Source of the DNA: CAZSRX01 sp964609675 [NCBI: uncultured Bacteroidota bacterium]
Lineage (GTDB): Bacteria; CLD3; SB21
Assembly (NCBI GenBank): GCA_964609675.1
Contig: CAZSRX010000002.1
Span: 79,622 to 143,621, forward strand
Length of the DNA: 64,000 nt
Direction of reading: 5' to 3'
Shown here: positions 28,950 through 38,327 of the stretch, in pieces
How the letters are laid out: each line of letters starts with the position of its first letter
Numbering within the stretch: the first letter of the stretch is position 1
The notes under the pieces: model-generated
Database searches by the model: none
What the model was told of the DNA's origin: nothing
Seen by the model: only the letters and a program-made list of their open reading frames with translations
Program-made: the position numbers and the translations under genes

Positions 28950-29669
28950 TTGAGTTTAATGTTACCGCAATGGGTTCAGAACGACTTTCTCCGCATTCTG
29001 AATCCCGCCATCCGCTGGTTCACGAAGTCCCGCATCAATCCCAACTTATTCACGACACTGGGTTTGGTTTTTAATATTGCCGCGGCCACATCGTTCAGTA
29101 TCGGGGCCGCTTACGGCACACGAAACGATCTGTATTATATCGGCTGGGGTGGTGTGTTTATTTATCTCGGCGGCATCTGCGACATCATTGACGGCAAAGT
29201 GGCCCGCGGCGCCGGGTTGTCCACCCGTTTCGGCGCGCTGTATGATTCCGTGTTGGACCGCTACAGCGAAGTGATTATGTTTATCGGTATGGGATATTAT
29301 CTCATCCGGCAGGATTATTTCTACGAATCCATTTTTTGTTTTGTGGCGTTGGGCGGTTCCACGATGGTCAGTTATATCCGCGCGCGCTCGGAAGGATTGA
29401 ATCTGGAATGTAAAGTCGGCCTGATGCAGCGCCCGGAACGCATTGTCTGGCTGGCCAGTGGGTCCTTTCTCTGCGGCGTGTCCACACTGGTCATTGAACC
29501 GGATTTTGTATGGACGCTATGGGGTATTAACTTGTTCAAGCCGATTTACCTTTTCACCGTTCCGATTTTTATCGTGGCCATTCTTGCCAACTTCACGTCT
29601 ATTCAGCGTATGATTCATACCCGCCGTCTCAGTATGCAAATGGATCAGGCGGAGAAAAACGCTACATAA
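28950..29669 (+). CDS. CDP-alcohol phosphatidyltransferase (putative phosphatidylinositol-phosphate synthase)
   Basis: A 239-residue membrane enzyme that exchanges CMP of CDP-diacylglycerol for an alcohol. The family motif DxxDGxxAR...GxxxDxxxD is complete: 'DIIDGKVARGAGLSTRFGALYDSVLD' spans 29185-29262. About six membrane helices follow. The start is TTG at 28950 with AAGGAA seven bases upstream; an internal ATG at 28959 is too far from it. Because the next gene, 34 bases on, is inositol-phosphate synthase, the acceptor is probably inositol 1-phosphate, as in other bacterial inositol-lipid pathways. This is an inference from context. Confidence 0.85.
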   Translation: MSLMLPQWVQNDFLRILNPAIRWFTKSRINPNLFTTLGLVFNIAAATSFSIGAAYGTRNDLYYIGWGGVFIYLGGICDIIDGKVARGAGLSTRFGALYDSVLDRYSEVIMFIGMGYYLIRQDYFYESIFCFVALGGSTMVSYIRARSEGLNLECKVGLMQRPERIVWLASGSFLCGVSTLVIEPDFVWTLWGINLFKPIYLFTVPIFIVAILANFTSIQRMIHTRRLSMQMDQAEKNAT

Positions 29670-29703
29670 TTTTAAACTATTACAATACATAAGGAGCTAT
29701 ACC

Positions 29704-31020
29704 TTGGAAAAGAAAGTAATTGATATAAAAGAGCCTAAAGGCAAACTGGGTATTCTGATTCCCGGCATTGGCGCCGTATCCACCACCATGATCGCCGGCG
29801 TAATGGCCATACGCAAGGGTTTGTCCAAACCCATCGGCTCGCTGACACAGATGGGAACCATCCGCCTGGGCAAACGCACCGATAAGCGCGTACCCATGAT
29901 AAAAGACTTCGTGCCATTGGCCAATCTGAACGACCTGGTATTCGGCGGATGGGACATCTTTACCGACAACGCCTACCAAGCCGCCATGAAAGCCGGTGTC
30001 CTTGAGAAAGACCTGCTCAATCAGATCAAGCCCGAACTCGAGACCGTACAGCCCATGCCGGCGGTGTTTGATCAGAAATATGTCAAAAGACTGAATGGTC
30101 CGAATGTAAAAGCAGGCAAGACAAAGATGGATCTTGCCGATCAGCTTCGCAAAGACTTCCAGCAATTCAAAACCGCCAATCAGTGCGATCGTATGGTTAT
30201 GATCTGGTGCGGCTCCACGGAAGTGTTCATTAAACCGACGGAAGTGCATCAGACCATCGAAAATCTTGAAAAAGGCCTTAAAGAAAACGATCCGAACATT
30301 CCGTCGAGCATGATCTATGCCTACGCGGCCATACAGGAAGGCATCCCATACGCGAACGGCGCGCCGAATCTTTCAGCGGATATTCCCGCATTGATGGATC
30401 TGGCCGTCAAGAATAAAGTACCGGTATCGGGTAAGGATTTCAAGACGGGACAGACGCTGATGAAGACCATACTCGCGCCCGGCTTCAAGTCGCGCCTGAT
30501 AGGACTTAACGGCTGGTACTCTACAAACATTCTCGGTAACCGCGACGGCGAGGTGCTGGACGACCCGGAATCGTTCAAAACCAAGGAAGAAAGTAAACTG
30601 TCGGTGCTTGAATACATCCTTCAGCCCGAGCTATACCCGGATCTTTACGGTAAAATTTCGCACGTAGTTCGGATCAATTACTATCCGCCGCGCGGGGACA
30701 ACAAAGAAGGCTGGGACAACATTGATATTTTCGGCTGGCTCGGATATCCGATGCAAATCAAGGTAGATTTCCTCTGCCGCGATTCGATTCTTGCCGCACC
30801 CATCGTTCTGGATCTGGCCTTGTTCCTCGATTTGGCCGGCCGCTCCGGTTTCAAGGGCATCCAGGAATGGCTGTCTTTTTATTTCAAGAGTCCGATGCAC
30901 GCGCCGTCGCTGTATCCCGAGCACGATCTGTTCATCCAGCTTATGAAATTGAAAAACACGCTCCGCTGGATGCGCGGCGAAGACCTGATCACGCACCTCG
31001 GTATGGAATATTATGATTAA
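29704..31020 (+). CDS. ino1: Inositol-3-phosphate synthase (myo-inositol-1-phosphate synthase)
   Basis: Converts glucose 6-phosphate to inositol 3-phosphate with NAD. The 438-residue protein has the NAD-binding start 'GILIPGIGAVSTTMIAGVM' and the central 'VSGKDFKTGQTLMKTILAPGFK' / 'NGWYSTNILGNRDG' blocks that hold the catalytic lysines and NAD contacts. It starts with TTG at 29704 behind AAGGAG. It follows the CDP-alcohol transferase gene and is closed by a terminator, so the pair likely forms an inositol-phospholipid operon. Confidence 0.95.
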   Translation: MEKKVIDIKEPKGKLGILIPGIGAVSTTMIAGVMAIRKGLSKPIGSLTQMGTIRLGKRTDKRVPMIKDFVPLANLNDLVFGGWDIFTDNAYQAAMKAGVLEKDLLNQIKPELETVQPMPAVFDQKYVKRLNGPNVKAGKTKMDLADQLRKDFQQFKTANQCDRMVMIWCGSTEVFIKPTEVHQTIENLEKGLKENDPNIPSSMIYAYAAIQEGIPYANGAPNLSADIPALMDLAVKNKVPVSGKDFKTGQTLMKTILAPGFKSRLIGLNGWYSTNILGNRDGEVLDDPESFKTKEESKLSVLEYILQPELYPDLYGKISHVVRINYYPPRGDNKEGWDNIDIFGWLGYPMQIKVDFLCRDSILAAPIVLDLALFLDLAGRSGFKGIQEWLSFYFKSPMHAPSLYPEHDLFIQLMKLKNTLRWMRGEDLITHLGMEYYD

Positions 31021-31042
31021 TCCATCCATTAAAAGCTATATG

Positions 31043-31074
31043 AAAGAGTGGCGCTTTTCAGCCACTCTTTTTTT
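31043..31074 (+). terminator. Terminator after ino1
   Basis: AAAGAGTGGC (31043-31052) pairs with GCCACTCTTT (31061-31070) and a T run follows. It lies only seven bases before the aroA start codon. Confidence 0.85.
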
Positions 31075-31080
31075 TCATTC

Positions 31081-32352
31081 ATGGTAAGCATCAGTCCGCG
31101 GCAAACGCCTTTTCGGATAGATACTTCCCTTCCGGGCGATAAATCGATCTCCCACCGGGCCGCCATGTTAGCCGCTCTGGCTGAAGGCCCTTCCATCATT
31201 GAAAATTATACTACCGGTGACGACGGCACCGTTACACTGAATGGCCTGAATGAACTGGGCATTCCCATAAACCGTTCCGATTCCGGTAACCTGACTATCG
31301 AAGGGAAAGGGCTTTTTGGGTTTACGCCTCCTGTTCAGCCCTTGTATTGCGGCAATTCAGGCACCACCGCGCGTCTGATGGCGGGAATACTTGCCGGACA
31401 ACCATTCAGCGCCGTGCTGACCGGTGATGCTTCGTTATCCCGTCGTCCGATGCAACGAATCCTGGAACCTTTATCCAAAATGCAGGCGCGCATCCGATCG
31501 GAAAACAATAATTCCTTGCCGCTGTATATCGAAGGACAGCCCCTCAAGTCCATCGAATACCGCATACCTTTGCCAAGTGCCCAGGTAAAAAGTTGCCTGC
31601 TTTTTGCCGGTTTACATGCCGACGGGACTACGGTTTTACATGAACCGATTCCCACCCGCGATCATTCGGAGCGTTTGCTTTCCGCTTATAAAGGCTTCTC
31701 ACGTAATGAAAACACCATCTCGGTAAAAGGCAAGCAACGGATTGAGCCGCTCCGGATACTTATTCCCGGAGACAGTTCTTCGGCCGCTTATCTGATTGCT
31801 GCAGCCGTATTGATTCCTGAATCCGAAATATTTCTTCGAGGGATTTCGCTAAACCCAACGCGTCTGCGTTTTATCCAATGTCTCCGTTCGATGGGCGCTG
31901 ATATTATATGGCAATACGACGATGCATCGGCACTGGAACCGGTTGGCGATATTCATGTGCGTTATGTTCGCAAAACCCTTACCAGCATGGATATCACTGA
32001 ATGCGATGTGCCATTACTGATAGATGAACTGCCTTTGCTGGCCGTCATTGGCACGCAGACCACCGAGGGGCTGACCATGCGTCACGCGCGGGAACTTCGG
32101 TATAAGGAATCGGATCGCATCAAGGCTGTAACCGATAATCTGATCCGCATGAACGGTCGCGTTGAAGCCTTTGATGACGGCTTAACGATATATCCCTCCC
32201 GGCTCCGGGGCGCAGAGATTTCCAGTTTCGGCGATCACCGCATTGCCATGGCATTTACCATTGCCGCTTTTATAGCCAAAGGCCGGTCGGTATTATCCGA
32301 TACGGAATGTATTAAAATTTCTTTTCCCGAATTTTTTCAGTACTTTCAATGA
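31081..32352 (+). CDS. aroA: 3-phosphoshikimate 1-carboxyvinyltransferase (EPSP synthase)
   Basis: Sixth enzyme of the shikimate pathway. The protein (423 residues) shows 'PGDKSISHRAAMLAAL' (lysine and PEP contacts), 'CGNSGTTARLMAGILAG', 'TGDASLSRRPMQRILEPL', 'AQVKSCLLFAGL', 'RELRYKESDRIKAV' and 'SFGDHRIAMAF', so all active-site blocks are present. I chose the ATG at 31081 because the frame extending to 31048 runs through the preceding terminator stem. No Shine-Dalgarno sequence is visible. No other shikimate genes are near. Confidence 0.95.
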   Translation: MVSISPRQTPFRIDTSLPGDKSISHRAAMLAALAEGPSIIENYTTGDDGTVTLNGLNELGIPINRSDSGNLTIEGKGLFGFTPPVQPLYCGNSGTTARLMAGILAGQPFSAVLTGDASLSRRPMQRILEPLSKMQARIRSENNNSLPLYIEGQPLKSIEYRIPLPSAQVKSCLLFAGLHADGTTVLHEPIPTRDHSERLLSAYKGFSRNENTISVKGKQRIEPLRILIPGDSSSAAYLIAAAVLIPESEIFLRGISLNPTRLRFIQCLRSMGADIIWQYDDASALEPVGDIHVRYVRKTLTSMDITECDVPLLIDELPLLAVIGTQTTEGLTMRHARELRYKESDRIKAVTDNLIRMNGRVEAFDDGLTIYPSRLRGAEISSFGDHRIAMAFTIAAFIAKGRSVLSDTECIKISFPEFFQYFQ

Positions 32353-32410
32353 AAAATTTTTTTTATATTTGATGCATGTTGAATTCACGATTGTTGTTTA
32401 GGAGACGGTC

Positions 32411-33451
32411 ATGAGCAAAGAAAAAGAAAAAAAAGAAATCCGCCGTATCCGGGTCGGTATTATCGGAACCGGCGCTATTGCCCAAACGATTCACCTTCCG
32501 ATACTGTCGCGCATGGACGATGTGGAAATTGCGGCGCTTGCCGACATTGATAAACCCAAGCTCCAGACCTTGGCCGAGAAATATAAAGTCGCTGAATATT
32601 ATCATGACCATCAGAAATTACTCGCCATGGATGGCATTGATGCCGTCCATATCTGCACGCCCAACAGCCTGCACGCGCCGATTGCTCTCGACGCGCTTGC
32701 GGCCGGCAAGCATGTGCTGGTCGAAAGACCGATTGCCCGCACAACCGACGAAGCCGAGGCCATGGTCGCCGAAGCCAAGAAAAGAAAAAAGATTCTCATG
32801 GTCGGCATGAACAACCGTTTTCGGCCGGACGCGATGATTCTGAAGAACTTCGTTGACGGTAACGAACTCGGAAATATTTTCTATACTAAGGCCGGATGGC
32901 TGAGGCGTCGCGGCAGCTGGAACGAAACCGGATGGGCCCGCAAAAAACATATCGCCGGCGGCGGCGTGTTCATCGACCTCGGCATCCCGATGCTCGACCT
33001 TTCCATGTGGCTGATGGGCAAACCCAAGCCGGTCAGTGTGTTCAGCGCGATGTATAACCACTTTCAGAAGGAAAGCGTTGAAGACTCCTCCACGGCCATG
33101 ATCCGTTTTGAGAATAACGCGGTGTTGTCCCTGGAAGTCAGCTGGACCTTATTGATGGAAAACGACTTCACCTACACCAATCTCTTCGGCACGCTGGGCG
33201 GCGCCCTGCTAAATCCGCTCCGCATTCATAAAGAGATGCACGGCAATCTGGTAAACGTGACGCCGACGAAAATCGAAAGGCCGGAATACCATTCACGGAA
33301 ATCCTATGAATACGAAATCCGGCATTTTTATGAAAGCATCAAACACAACCGGCCGGTCATTTCAAGCGGTGAAGAAGCCGCGGAAATCATGCGCATCTCT
33401 CAGGCCATTTACCAGTCCGCAAAGGAAAAACGGGAAATCGTACTAAAGTGA
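32411..33451 (+). CDS. Gfo/Idh/MocA-family NAD(P)-dependent oxidoreductase
   Basis: A 346-residue sugar- or inositol-dehydrogenase-like enzyme. The N-terminal Rossmann fold starts 'RVGIIGTGAIAQTIHLPIL', followed by 'DAVHICTPNSLHAPIALDALAAGKHVLVERP', which places the catalytic region in 32640-32730. Here the conserved EKP lysine motif reads 'ERP', so the usual lysine is replaced by arginine. The substrate-binding domain follows ('HIAGGGVFIDLGIPMLDLSMWLMG'). AGGAGACGGTC precedes the ATG. The substrate is unknown. The HD-domain gene overlaps its stop codon. Confidence 0.9.
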   Translation: MSKEKEKKEIRRIRVGIIGTGAIAQTIHLPILSRMDDVEIAALADIDKPKLQTLAEKYKVAEYYHDHQKLLAMDGIDAVHICTPNSLHAPIALDALAAGKHVLVERPIARTTDEAEAMVAEAKKRKKILMVGMNNRFRPDAMILKNFVDGNELGNIFYTKAGWLRRRGSWNETGWARKKHIAGGGVFIDLGIPMLDLSMWLMGKPKPVSVFSAMYNHFQKESVEDSSTAMIRFENNAVLSLEVSWTLLMENDFTYTNLFGTLGGALLNPLRIHKEMHGNLVNVTPTKIERPEYHSRKSYEYEIRHFYESIKHNRPVISSGEEAAEIMRISQAIYQSAKEKREIVLK

Positions 33452-34137
33452 TGCCCGGTCCGGACCGCAACTGCTTACAGATGACTGACTGCAACGACGT
33501 TTTAATCGAGAGCACCGCATCGTTTGTCCGCGATACCTGTTATAATGACGCATCCGGTCATGACTGGTTTCATATCGAACGCGTATGGAAACTGGCCCTA
33601 CGGATCGGTAAATGCGAAAACGCTGATTTATTCATCGTCCAGATGGCCGCGCTGCTTCACGACCTCGATGATTGGAAATTACAAACTGTCGTTACCGATG
33701 AACCGCTGCGTACTGCGAATTATTTATTGAGCGTTTCGTCTGACAGGAAATTTATTGACAGCGTGCTGGCGATTATTGAAGAGGTCTCATTTAAAGGCGC
33801 CGGGACAGTGACCGTTCCAAGAACCGTTGAAGGAAAAGTCGTCCAGGACGCCGATCGTCTGGACGCTCTTGGCGCTATCGGCATCGCGCGGGCCTTTGCT
33901 TACGGCGGATTTAAAAGACGACGAATGCATGACCCTGATATTCCACCGCAGATCCACCAAAGCTTTGAAGAATATCAGACGCGACAAAGTACGACCCTAA
34001 ATCATTTCTACGAAAAATTGCTTCTGTTAAAAGATCGCATGAATACAGACACAGGCCGACAACTGGCTGAGAACCGGCACCGGTATATGCTCCGCTATAT
34101 CGAACAGTTCATGAACGAATGGAACGGCCGGCTGTAA
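33451..34137 (+). CDS. HD-domain phosphohydrolase (YedJ/YpgQ-like)
   Basis: A cytoplasmic metal-dependent phosphohydrolase of 228 residues. The HD-superfamily residues are in 'GHDWFHIERVW' (first His), 'AALLHDLDDWK' (the HD pair) and 'VVQDADRLDALGAIGIARAFAYGG' (the last Asp), the latter typical of the YedJ/YpgQ group acting on nucleotides. The start is ATG at 33451, overlapping the Gfo/Idh/MocA stop (TGATG); a GTG directly before it is also possible. Co-translation with that gene is likely. It ends four bases from the convergent CNNM-like gene. Confidence 0.9.
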   Translation: MPGPDRNCLQMTDCNDVLIESTASFVRDTCYNDASGHDWFHIERVWKLALRIGKCENADLFIVQMAALLHDLDDWKLQTVVTDEPLRTANYLLSVSSDRKFIDSVLAIIEEVSFKGAGTVTVPRTVEGKVVQDADRLDALGAIGIARAFAYGGFKRRRMHDPDIPPQIHQSFEEYQTRQSTTLNHFYEKLLLLKDRMNTDTGRQLAENRHRYMLRYIEQFMNEWNGRL

Positions 34138-34141
34138 GGAC

Positions 34142-35446
34142 TCAGTTGGAAACCGACGATTTTTCCCGGTGCACTTTAACCTGCTGAATGCGTTTGGCGT
34201 TCTTCTTGGTTATCGTAAAAACAAGTCCGCCGAAATGCATGGTCTCGGATAAATTAGGAATATGCCCGGCCAGATGGTTCAGGAAACCCGCAAGGGTCTG
34301 ATAATGCTCATCGTCGGCTATATCGCAGCCGAAATATTTGTTGAATGCATTAATACGTATCTTCGGACTGACCAAATAACTGCCGTCGGTTAGCGCTTCA
34401 ATCTCTTTCTGTTCGTCGTCGTATTCATCCTGTATCTGGCCGACGATTTTTTCAATGATATCCTCCAGGGTTACGATGCCGCTGGTGCCACCGAATTCGT
34501 CGGTTATCACGCCAAAATGGACTTTTTGTTTCAGGAAGTCCTGCATCAGGCGGTTGATGCTGATCATCTCCGGCGCAAAATAAACCGGCCGTAGAATTTG
34601 TTCGAGACGGTTCGACGGATCGGCCTGATCCATTTTAAATAAATCTTTCATGTATAAAATTCCGATAACGGAATCGATGGTCTCCCGGTAAACGGGAATG
34701 CGGGAATAACCGCTGTCAATGGCCAATTTCCTGTTCTTTTCGAAAGGTTCGGCGATATCGAGGGCAAACACATCGGTGCGCGGCACCATAATTTCCCGGA
34801 CGGTGGTTTCGGTAAAATCAAATATATTTTCAATCAGCTTATACTCCGTCGCGTCGATTACGCCGGTTTTTTGGCCGTCAGCAATCAGAAGACGGATTTC
34901 TTCTTCCGAATGGGCCAGACTTTTTTCACCCGTAGGATTGATGCCGACCACGCGCAGCATAAGATTCGCGCTGCTGTTCAGGATGTAGATAAACGGCCGG
35001 AATACCATATAAAACAAGCGAAGCGGCAGGGCAACGCCCAGCGTAAAGGTCTTGGGATATTGAATCGCGGCATATTTGGGCGCCTGCTCGCCCAATGTGA
35101 TATGGAGAAATGTTATCATAGAAAATCCCAAAATAAACGAAACGGCGTGTATCATGCGGTCGTCGCCGATTCCCAGAAAATTAATAACCGGTTCCACCAG
35201 ACGCGACATAACCGGCTCGCCTATCCATCCCAAGGCGATACTGGCTATCGTAACGCCCAGTTGGGAGGTGGAAAGATACACATCGAGATGCGAAGTGACG
35301 TGTTTGGCAATTTTTGCCAGCCGGGGATTTTCCTTCGACAGCGTTTCAATCTGGGTGGAGCGGACTTTAACAATGGCAAACTCGGCGGCTACAAAAAAGC
35401 CGTTGGTCAGCACCAGCGCCAGTATCGCTAGAATTTCAAGAAACAA
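34142..35446 (-). CDS. CNNM/CorC-family membrane protein (DUF21, two CBS domains, CorC_HlyC)
   Basis: A 434-residue integral membrane protein, often annotated as haemolysin-related but now linked to magnesium or cobalt transport. Order: DUF21 transmembrane domain (about residues 1-185, 'LVLTNGFFVAAEFAIVKVRSTQIE', 'QLGVTIASIALGWIGEP'), a CBS pair (about 205-330, 'VREIMVPRTDVFALD', 'FGGTSGIVTLEDIIEKIVG') and a C-terminal CorC_HlyC domain ('DGSYLVSPKIRINAFN'). It starts with TTG at 35446 behind AGGAG. A terminator separates it from the aldehyde dehydrogenase gene. Confidence 0.93.
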   Translation of the reverse strand: MFLEILAILALVLTNGFFVAAEFAIVKVRSTQIETLSKENPRLAKIAKHVTSHLDVYLSTSQLGVTIASIALGWIGEPVMSRLVEPVINFLGIGDDRMIHAVSFILGFSMITFLHITLGEQAPKYAAIQYPKTFTLGVALPLRLFYMVFRPFIYILNSSANLMLRVVGINPTGEKSLAHSEEEIRLLIADGQKTGVIDATEYKLIENIFDFTETTVREIMVPRTDVFALDIAEPFEKNRKLAIDSGYSRIPVYRETIDSVIGILYMKDLFKMDQADPSNRLEQILRPVYFAPEMISINRLMQDFLKQKVHFGVITDEFGGTSGIVTLEDIIEKIVGQIQDEYDDEQKEIEALTDGSYLVSPKIRINAFNKYFGCDIADDEHYQTLAGFLNHLAGHIPNLSETMHFGGLVFTITKKNAKRIQQVKVHREKSSVSN

Positions 35447-35476
35447 TGGACTCCTGTAAATTAGTTCATAAATATA

Positions 35477-35504
35477 AAAGGTAATCCGGCAACCGATTAC
35501 CTTT
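35477..35504 (-). terminator. Terminator after the aldehyde dehydrogenase gene
   Basis: AAAGGTAATC (35477-35486) pairs with GATTACCTTT (35495-35504). On the minus strand it follows the stop at 35533; the T tract is short, so it may be weak. Confidence 0.65.
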
Positions 35505-35532
35505 CAAAATACAATTCAATTCGATGAAACGA

Positions 35533-37029
35533 TTATCGGCGGGTTTTCATAAATTCCTCAATAATGCGATCGATATCTTTTCCTGACAGGCCCTTGGTCC
35601 CGTAACTACCGGTTGGGGATGTCGGTACGGCCGGAGATACCACGCCGGAGGAACGGGCGATCTGTTCCTGCACAAAAGAGGATTGATAAGGCCGGATTTC
35701 AAAAGCCAGACGTTTGTAGTTAATCAGATGCATCGGCGTGATATTATCTGTGGTAATCGCTCCGCCCAGTGTTCCCGGGCCGAGTGTCATAGACGGCGCG
35801 ACGCCGGTCGTATAACCTACACCACCCAGCGTAGATACGGTGTTGACCACAATACGGAACGCCGGTTTTTCCATGGCGAACTTCATGATAATATCATGAT
35901 CCGAGGAATGTATGGCCAGCGAATGCCCGATCCCGCCGTAGTTCAGAATACGAATACACAAGTCGCATCCCTCTTCCCATCCGTTGACGAAATACAGCGC
36001 AAGCACCGGCGAAAGTTTTTCTGCGGACAGCGGTTCGGCGGGGCCTACGTCGCGGCAAGGGACGACCAGCGCTGTGGTGCTGGCGGGAACGCTGAAACCG
36101 GCCTTTTCGGCAATCACGGTGGCAAATTGCCCGACGACAGCGCCGTTCAGTTTACCGCACGGGAACATGTAACTTTCGAGTTTCCGTTTTTCTTCTTCGG
36201 AACAGATATGCACGCGATTATTACGGAGTTCTTCCATCACGCGTTCTTTGAGCGTGATATCGGCGATAAGCGCCTGTTCGGAGGTGCAAAGCACGCCGTT
36301 GTCGAAGCATTTGCCGGCGATGATATCGGCGACGGCTTTTTTTACGTCGGCGGTTTTCTCAACAAAAGCCGGCACATTGCCCGCGCCTACGCCGTATGCG
36401 GGCTTGCCGGAACTGTAAGCTTCCTTGACAATGCCCCAGCCGCCGGTGGCAAGAATGACTGAGGTTTCTTTACATTTCATCAGCGCCTGCGTGCTTTCGA
36501 TGGTCGGATGCTCCACACAGGTAATCAGTCCGGCCGGAGCGCCGGCGGATTCCGCCGCCTGCCGCATGATTTCCACGGCGGCCAGAGTGCATTGGGCGGC
36601 CTTGGGATGGGGCGCTACGGTGATGCCGTTTCCGGATTTCAGGGAAATAATTGTCTTGTACATCGCCGTCGAAGTTGGATTGGTTACCGGCACGATTGCC
36701 GCTACCACCCCCATCGGCGAAGCAATTTTGTATAATTTCCGCTTCTCATCATGTTCCACCACGCCGATGGTTTTCATATCTTTGATATAATCATACAGAT
36801 ATTTGGTGCCAAACTGGTTTTTGATGATTTTATCCTCGTAACGGCCCATTTTAGTCTCGTCTACGGCCATACGAGCCAGCTTCTCTGCCGCAGCATAACC
36901 GGCGTCGCACATCGCCTTGACGATGGTATCCACCTGCGCCTGGGTAAATTTTGCGTATAATTTCTGAGCGGCAGCGGACGTACGCACCGCCTCACGGGCT
37001 TCCTGAATAGATATAAGGTCTTTGTCCAT
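35533..37029 (-). CDS. Acylating (CoA-dependent) aldehyde dehydrogenase, EutE/PduP type, with C-terminal encapsulation-peptide-like tail
   Basis: Converts acetaldehyde or a similar aldehyde to acyl-CoA with NAD. Diagnostic blocks are '[21 protein letters not shown]', '[12 protein letters not shown]', '[31 protein letters not shown]' spread over 36330-36440 and the catalytic cysteine in '[11 protein letters not shown]'. The 498-residue length matches EutE or the aldehyde-dehydrogenase half of AdhE. After a Pro/Ser/Thr/Gly linker the last 18 residues ([18 protein letters not shown]) form an amphipathic helix like those that target enzymes into bacterial microcompartments. No shell-protein gene is in the window. 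AGGA precedes the ATG. Confidence 0.9.
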   Translation of the reverse strand: MDKDLISIQEAREAVRTSAAAQKLYAKFTQAQVDTIVKAMCDAGYAAAEKLARMAVDETKMGRYEDKIIKNQFGTKYLYDYIKDMKTIGVVEHDEKRKLYKIASPMGVVAAIVPVTNPTSTAMYKTIISLKSGNGITVAPHPKAAQCTLAAVEIMRQAAESAGAPAGLITCVEHPTIESTQALMKCKETSVILATGGWGIVKEAYSSGKPAYGVGAGNVPAFVEKTADVKKAVADIIAGKCFDNGVLCTSEQALIADITLKERVMEELRNNRVHICSEEEKRKLESYMFPCGKLNGAVVGQFATVIAEKAGFSVPASTTALVVPCRDVGPAEPLSAEKLSPVLALYFVNGWEEGCDLCIRILNYGGIGHSLAIHSSDHDIIMKFAMEKPAFRIVVNTVSTLGGVGYTTGVAPSMTLGPGTLGGAITTDNITPMHLINYKRLAFEIRPYQSSFVQEQIARSSGVVSPAVPTSPTGSYGTKGLSGKDIDRIIEEFMKTRR

Positions 37030-37160
37030 AATCCTGATGCGTTGGTAATGATTTTTTTTAAATATAGAGTTTCATAAAATCAGTTTCAAGTATTATATCT
37101 GATGGTCGATTGTAAACTGTTTTTTAGCCGGCGGTGCTGTTTCAACATGGTTTTCTTTCC

Positions 37161-38327
37161 TTACTGATCATCCACCCTGGCTTCAATTACATTTTGTATC
37201 GACGGTGAAACACGTGACAGGAAATCATAGCCCGTCATCGCTTCCAGGTCGTCCACACTGACACGGTACATTTTCCAATCGTGGTAGCGAATCCCCTGTT
37301 CATTGGGCATGTCCACCGCGATGACCCGTGTGGCGGCTGTAACACCGTTAATACCGAGTCCCGGCGCATCCAGTACCACGACGATTTTCCATGTCCGGTC
37401 AGGGACAGTCACTTTTCCGCCGGCGATCGTGCCACGTGCGCCAAAACCGCCGGATATCACAAACAGGTCTTTCCCTTGAGACGCCAGTGAGCGGGTGTAG
37501 TTTTCCAATTCCGCCCACGGGCCCTGATTATTATCCGGCGCCTGCGGAATCATGTTTGTCATCAGAAATGTCGCCGAATTATCGGCAATAGTCAGGGTAC
37601 GGTCGCCGGACGGACACATATGCCCGCGGTCATAGCCGCTGCCGGAGTAATCATAATGGTAAACCACATTCCAGCCCGCGGGTATATCCGGATCATAGCG
37701 GAAATCGTCCTGCCGGTTGACACTGCCGAGCCATGATGCATTCACCTGCCAGCTCACCCAGTTACAGGTTCCTTTTTGGTTATTGTAAGATAATACATAT
37801 TGCGGCTTTTCCATTAAATAATTATTGGGCATATCGGTATTTTGCGCGGCCCCGCTGGGGTTGCCCAATATCATGTGGATGCTGGCTGAACCGGCTGCGC
37901 TGTCGGCAACACTGACGGTCAGAAGATAGCTTTCCTTCGGGCTGTATGACTGGCCGGCGCCGTACACTTTAATGTAATACGTCTGTGTTACGCGAATGAG
38001 GAATTCAATAAATTCCGTCTGCCCAAAGGTTTTAGTCGACTGAGCCAGCAAACTATCCCGGCTGTCGCGTAAATCCAGATCATAGTTCCGGGAAGCCGGC
38101 ACGGACAGCGACACAGCTATCTGTTTGTTGGCAGGCACAGAAATTTTATAGTAATCGACATCACTGATAGTTTCAATCATCCCGCTGATGGAGGCCATTT
38201 CCGATTCAATGAGTACAGCCGTGGCCGGCGTATCATTGGAATCCGGAGAATCATCGGGCTCAATCAGTTCCGCACAACCGGTAATGACAATCAAAATGCT
38301 TAATAGTATTATCCGAATGGTTCTCAT
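37161..38327 (-). CDS. Lipoprotein with PPC domain and DNA/RNA non-specific endonuclease domain
   Basis: An envelope nuclease of 388 residues. MRTIRIILLSILIVITGC is a lipoprotein signal; residues about 30-135 look like a bacterial pre-peptidase C-terminal (PPC) domain ('DVDYYKISVPANKQIAVSL'). The nuclease domain carries the His-Me finger signature 'YDRGHMCPSGDR' (DRGH), with 'FLMTNMIPQAPDNNQGPWAELE' around 37530-37580 supplying the metal asparagine. I prefer the ATG at 38325-38327; an earlier ATG at 38357 adds ten residues to the signal and is possible. The frame extends to 38486 but without a plausible signal. It is a likely secreted nutrient or defence nuclease. Confidence 0.85.
   Translation of the reverse strand: MRTIRIILLSILIVITGCAELIEPDDSPDSNDTPATAVLIESEMASISGMIETISDVDYYKISVPANKQIAVSLSVPASRNYDLDLRDSRDSLLAQSTKTFGQTEFIEFLIRVTQTYYIKVYGAGQSYSPKESYLLTVSVADSAAGSASIHMILGNPSGAAQNTDMPNNYLMEKPQYVLSYNNQKGTCNWVSWQVNASWLGSVNRQDDFRYDPDIPAGWNVVYHYDYSGSGYDRGHMCPSGDRTLTIADNSATFLMTNMIPQAPDNNQGPWAELENYTRSLASQGKDLFVISGGFGARGTIAGGKVTVPDRTWKIVVVLDAPGLGINGVTAATRVIAVDMPNEQGIRYHDWKMYRVSVDDLEAMTGYDFLSRVSPSIQNVIEARVDDQ

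Noticed and set aside
35683-36462. 259-codon frame opposite the aldehyde dehydrogenase
   Set aside because: Shadow of a well-identified gene.
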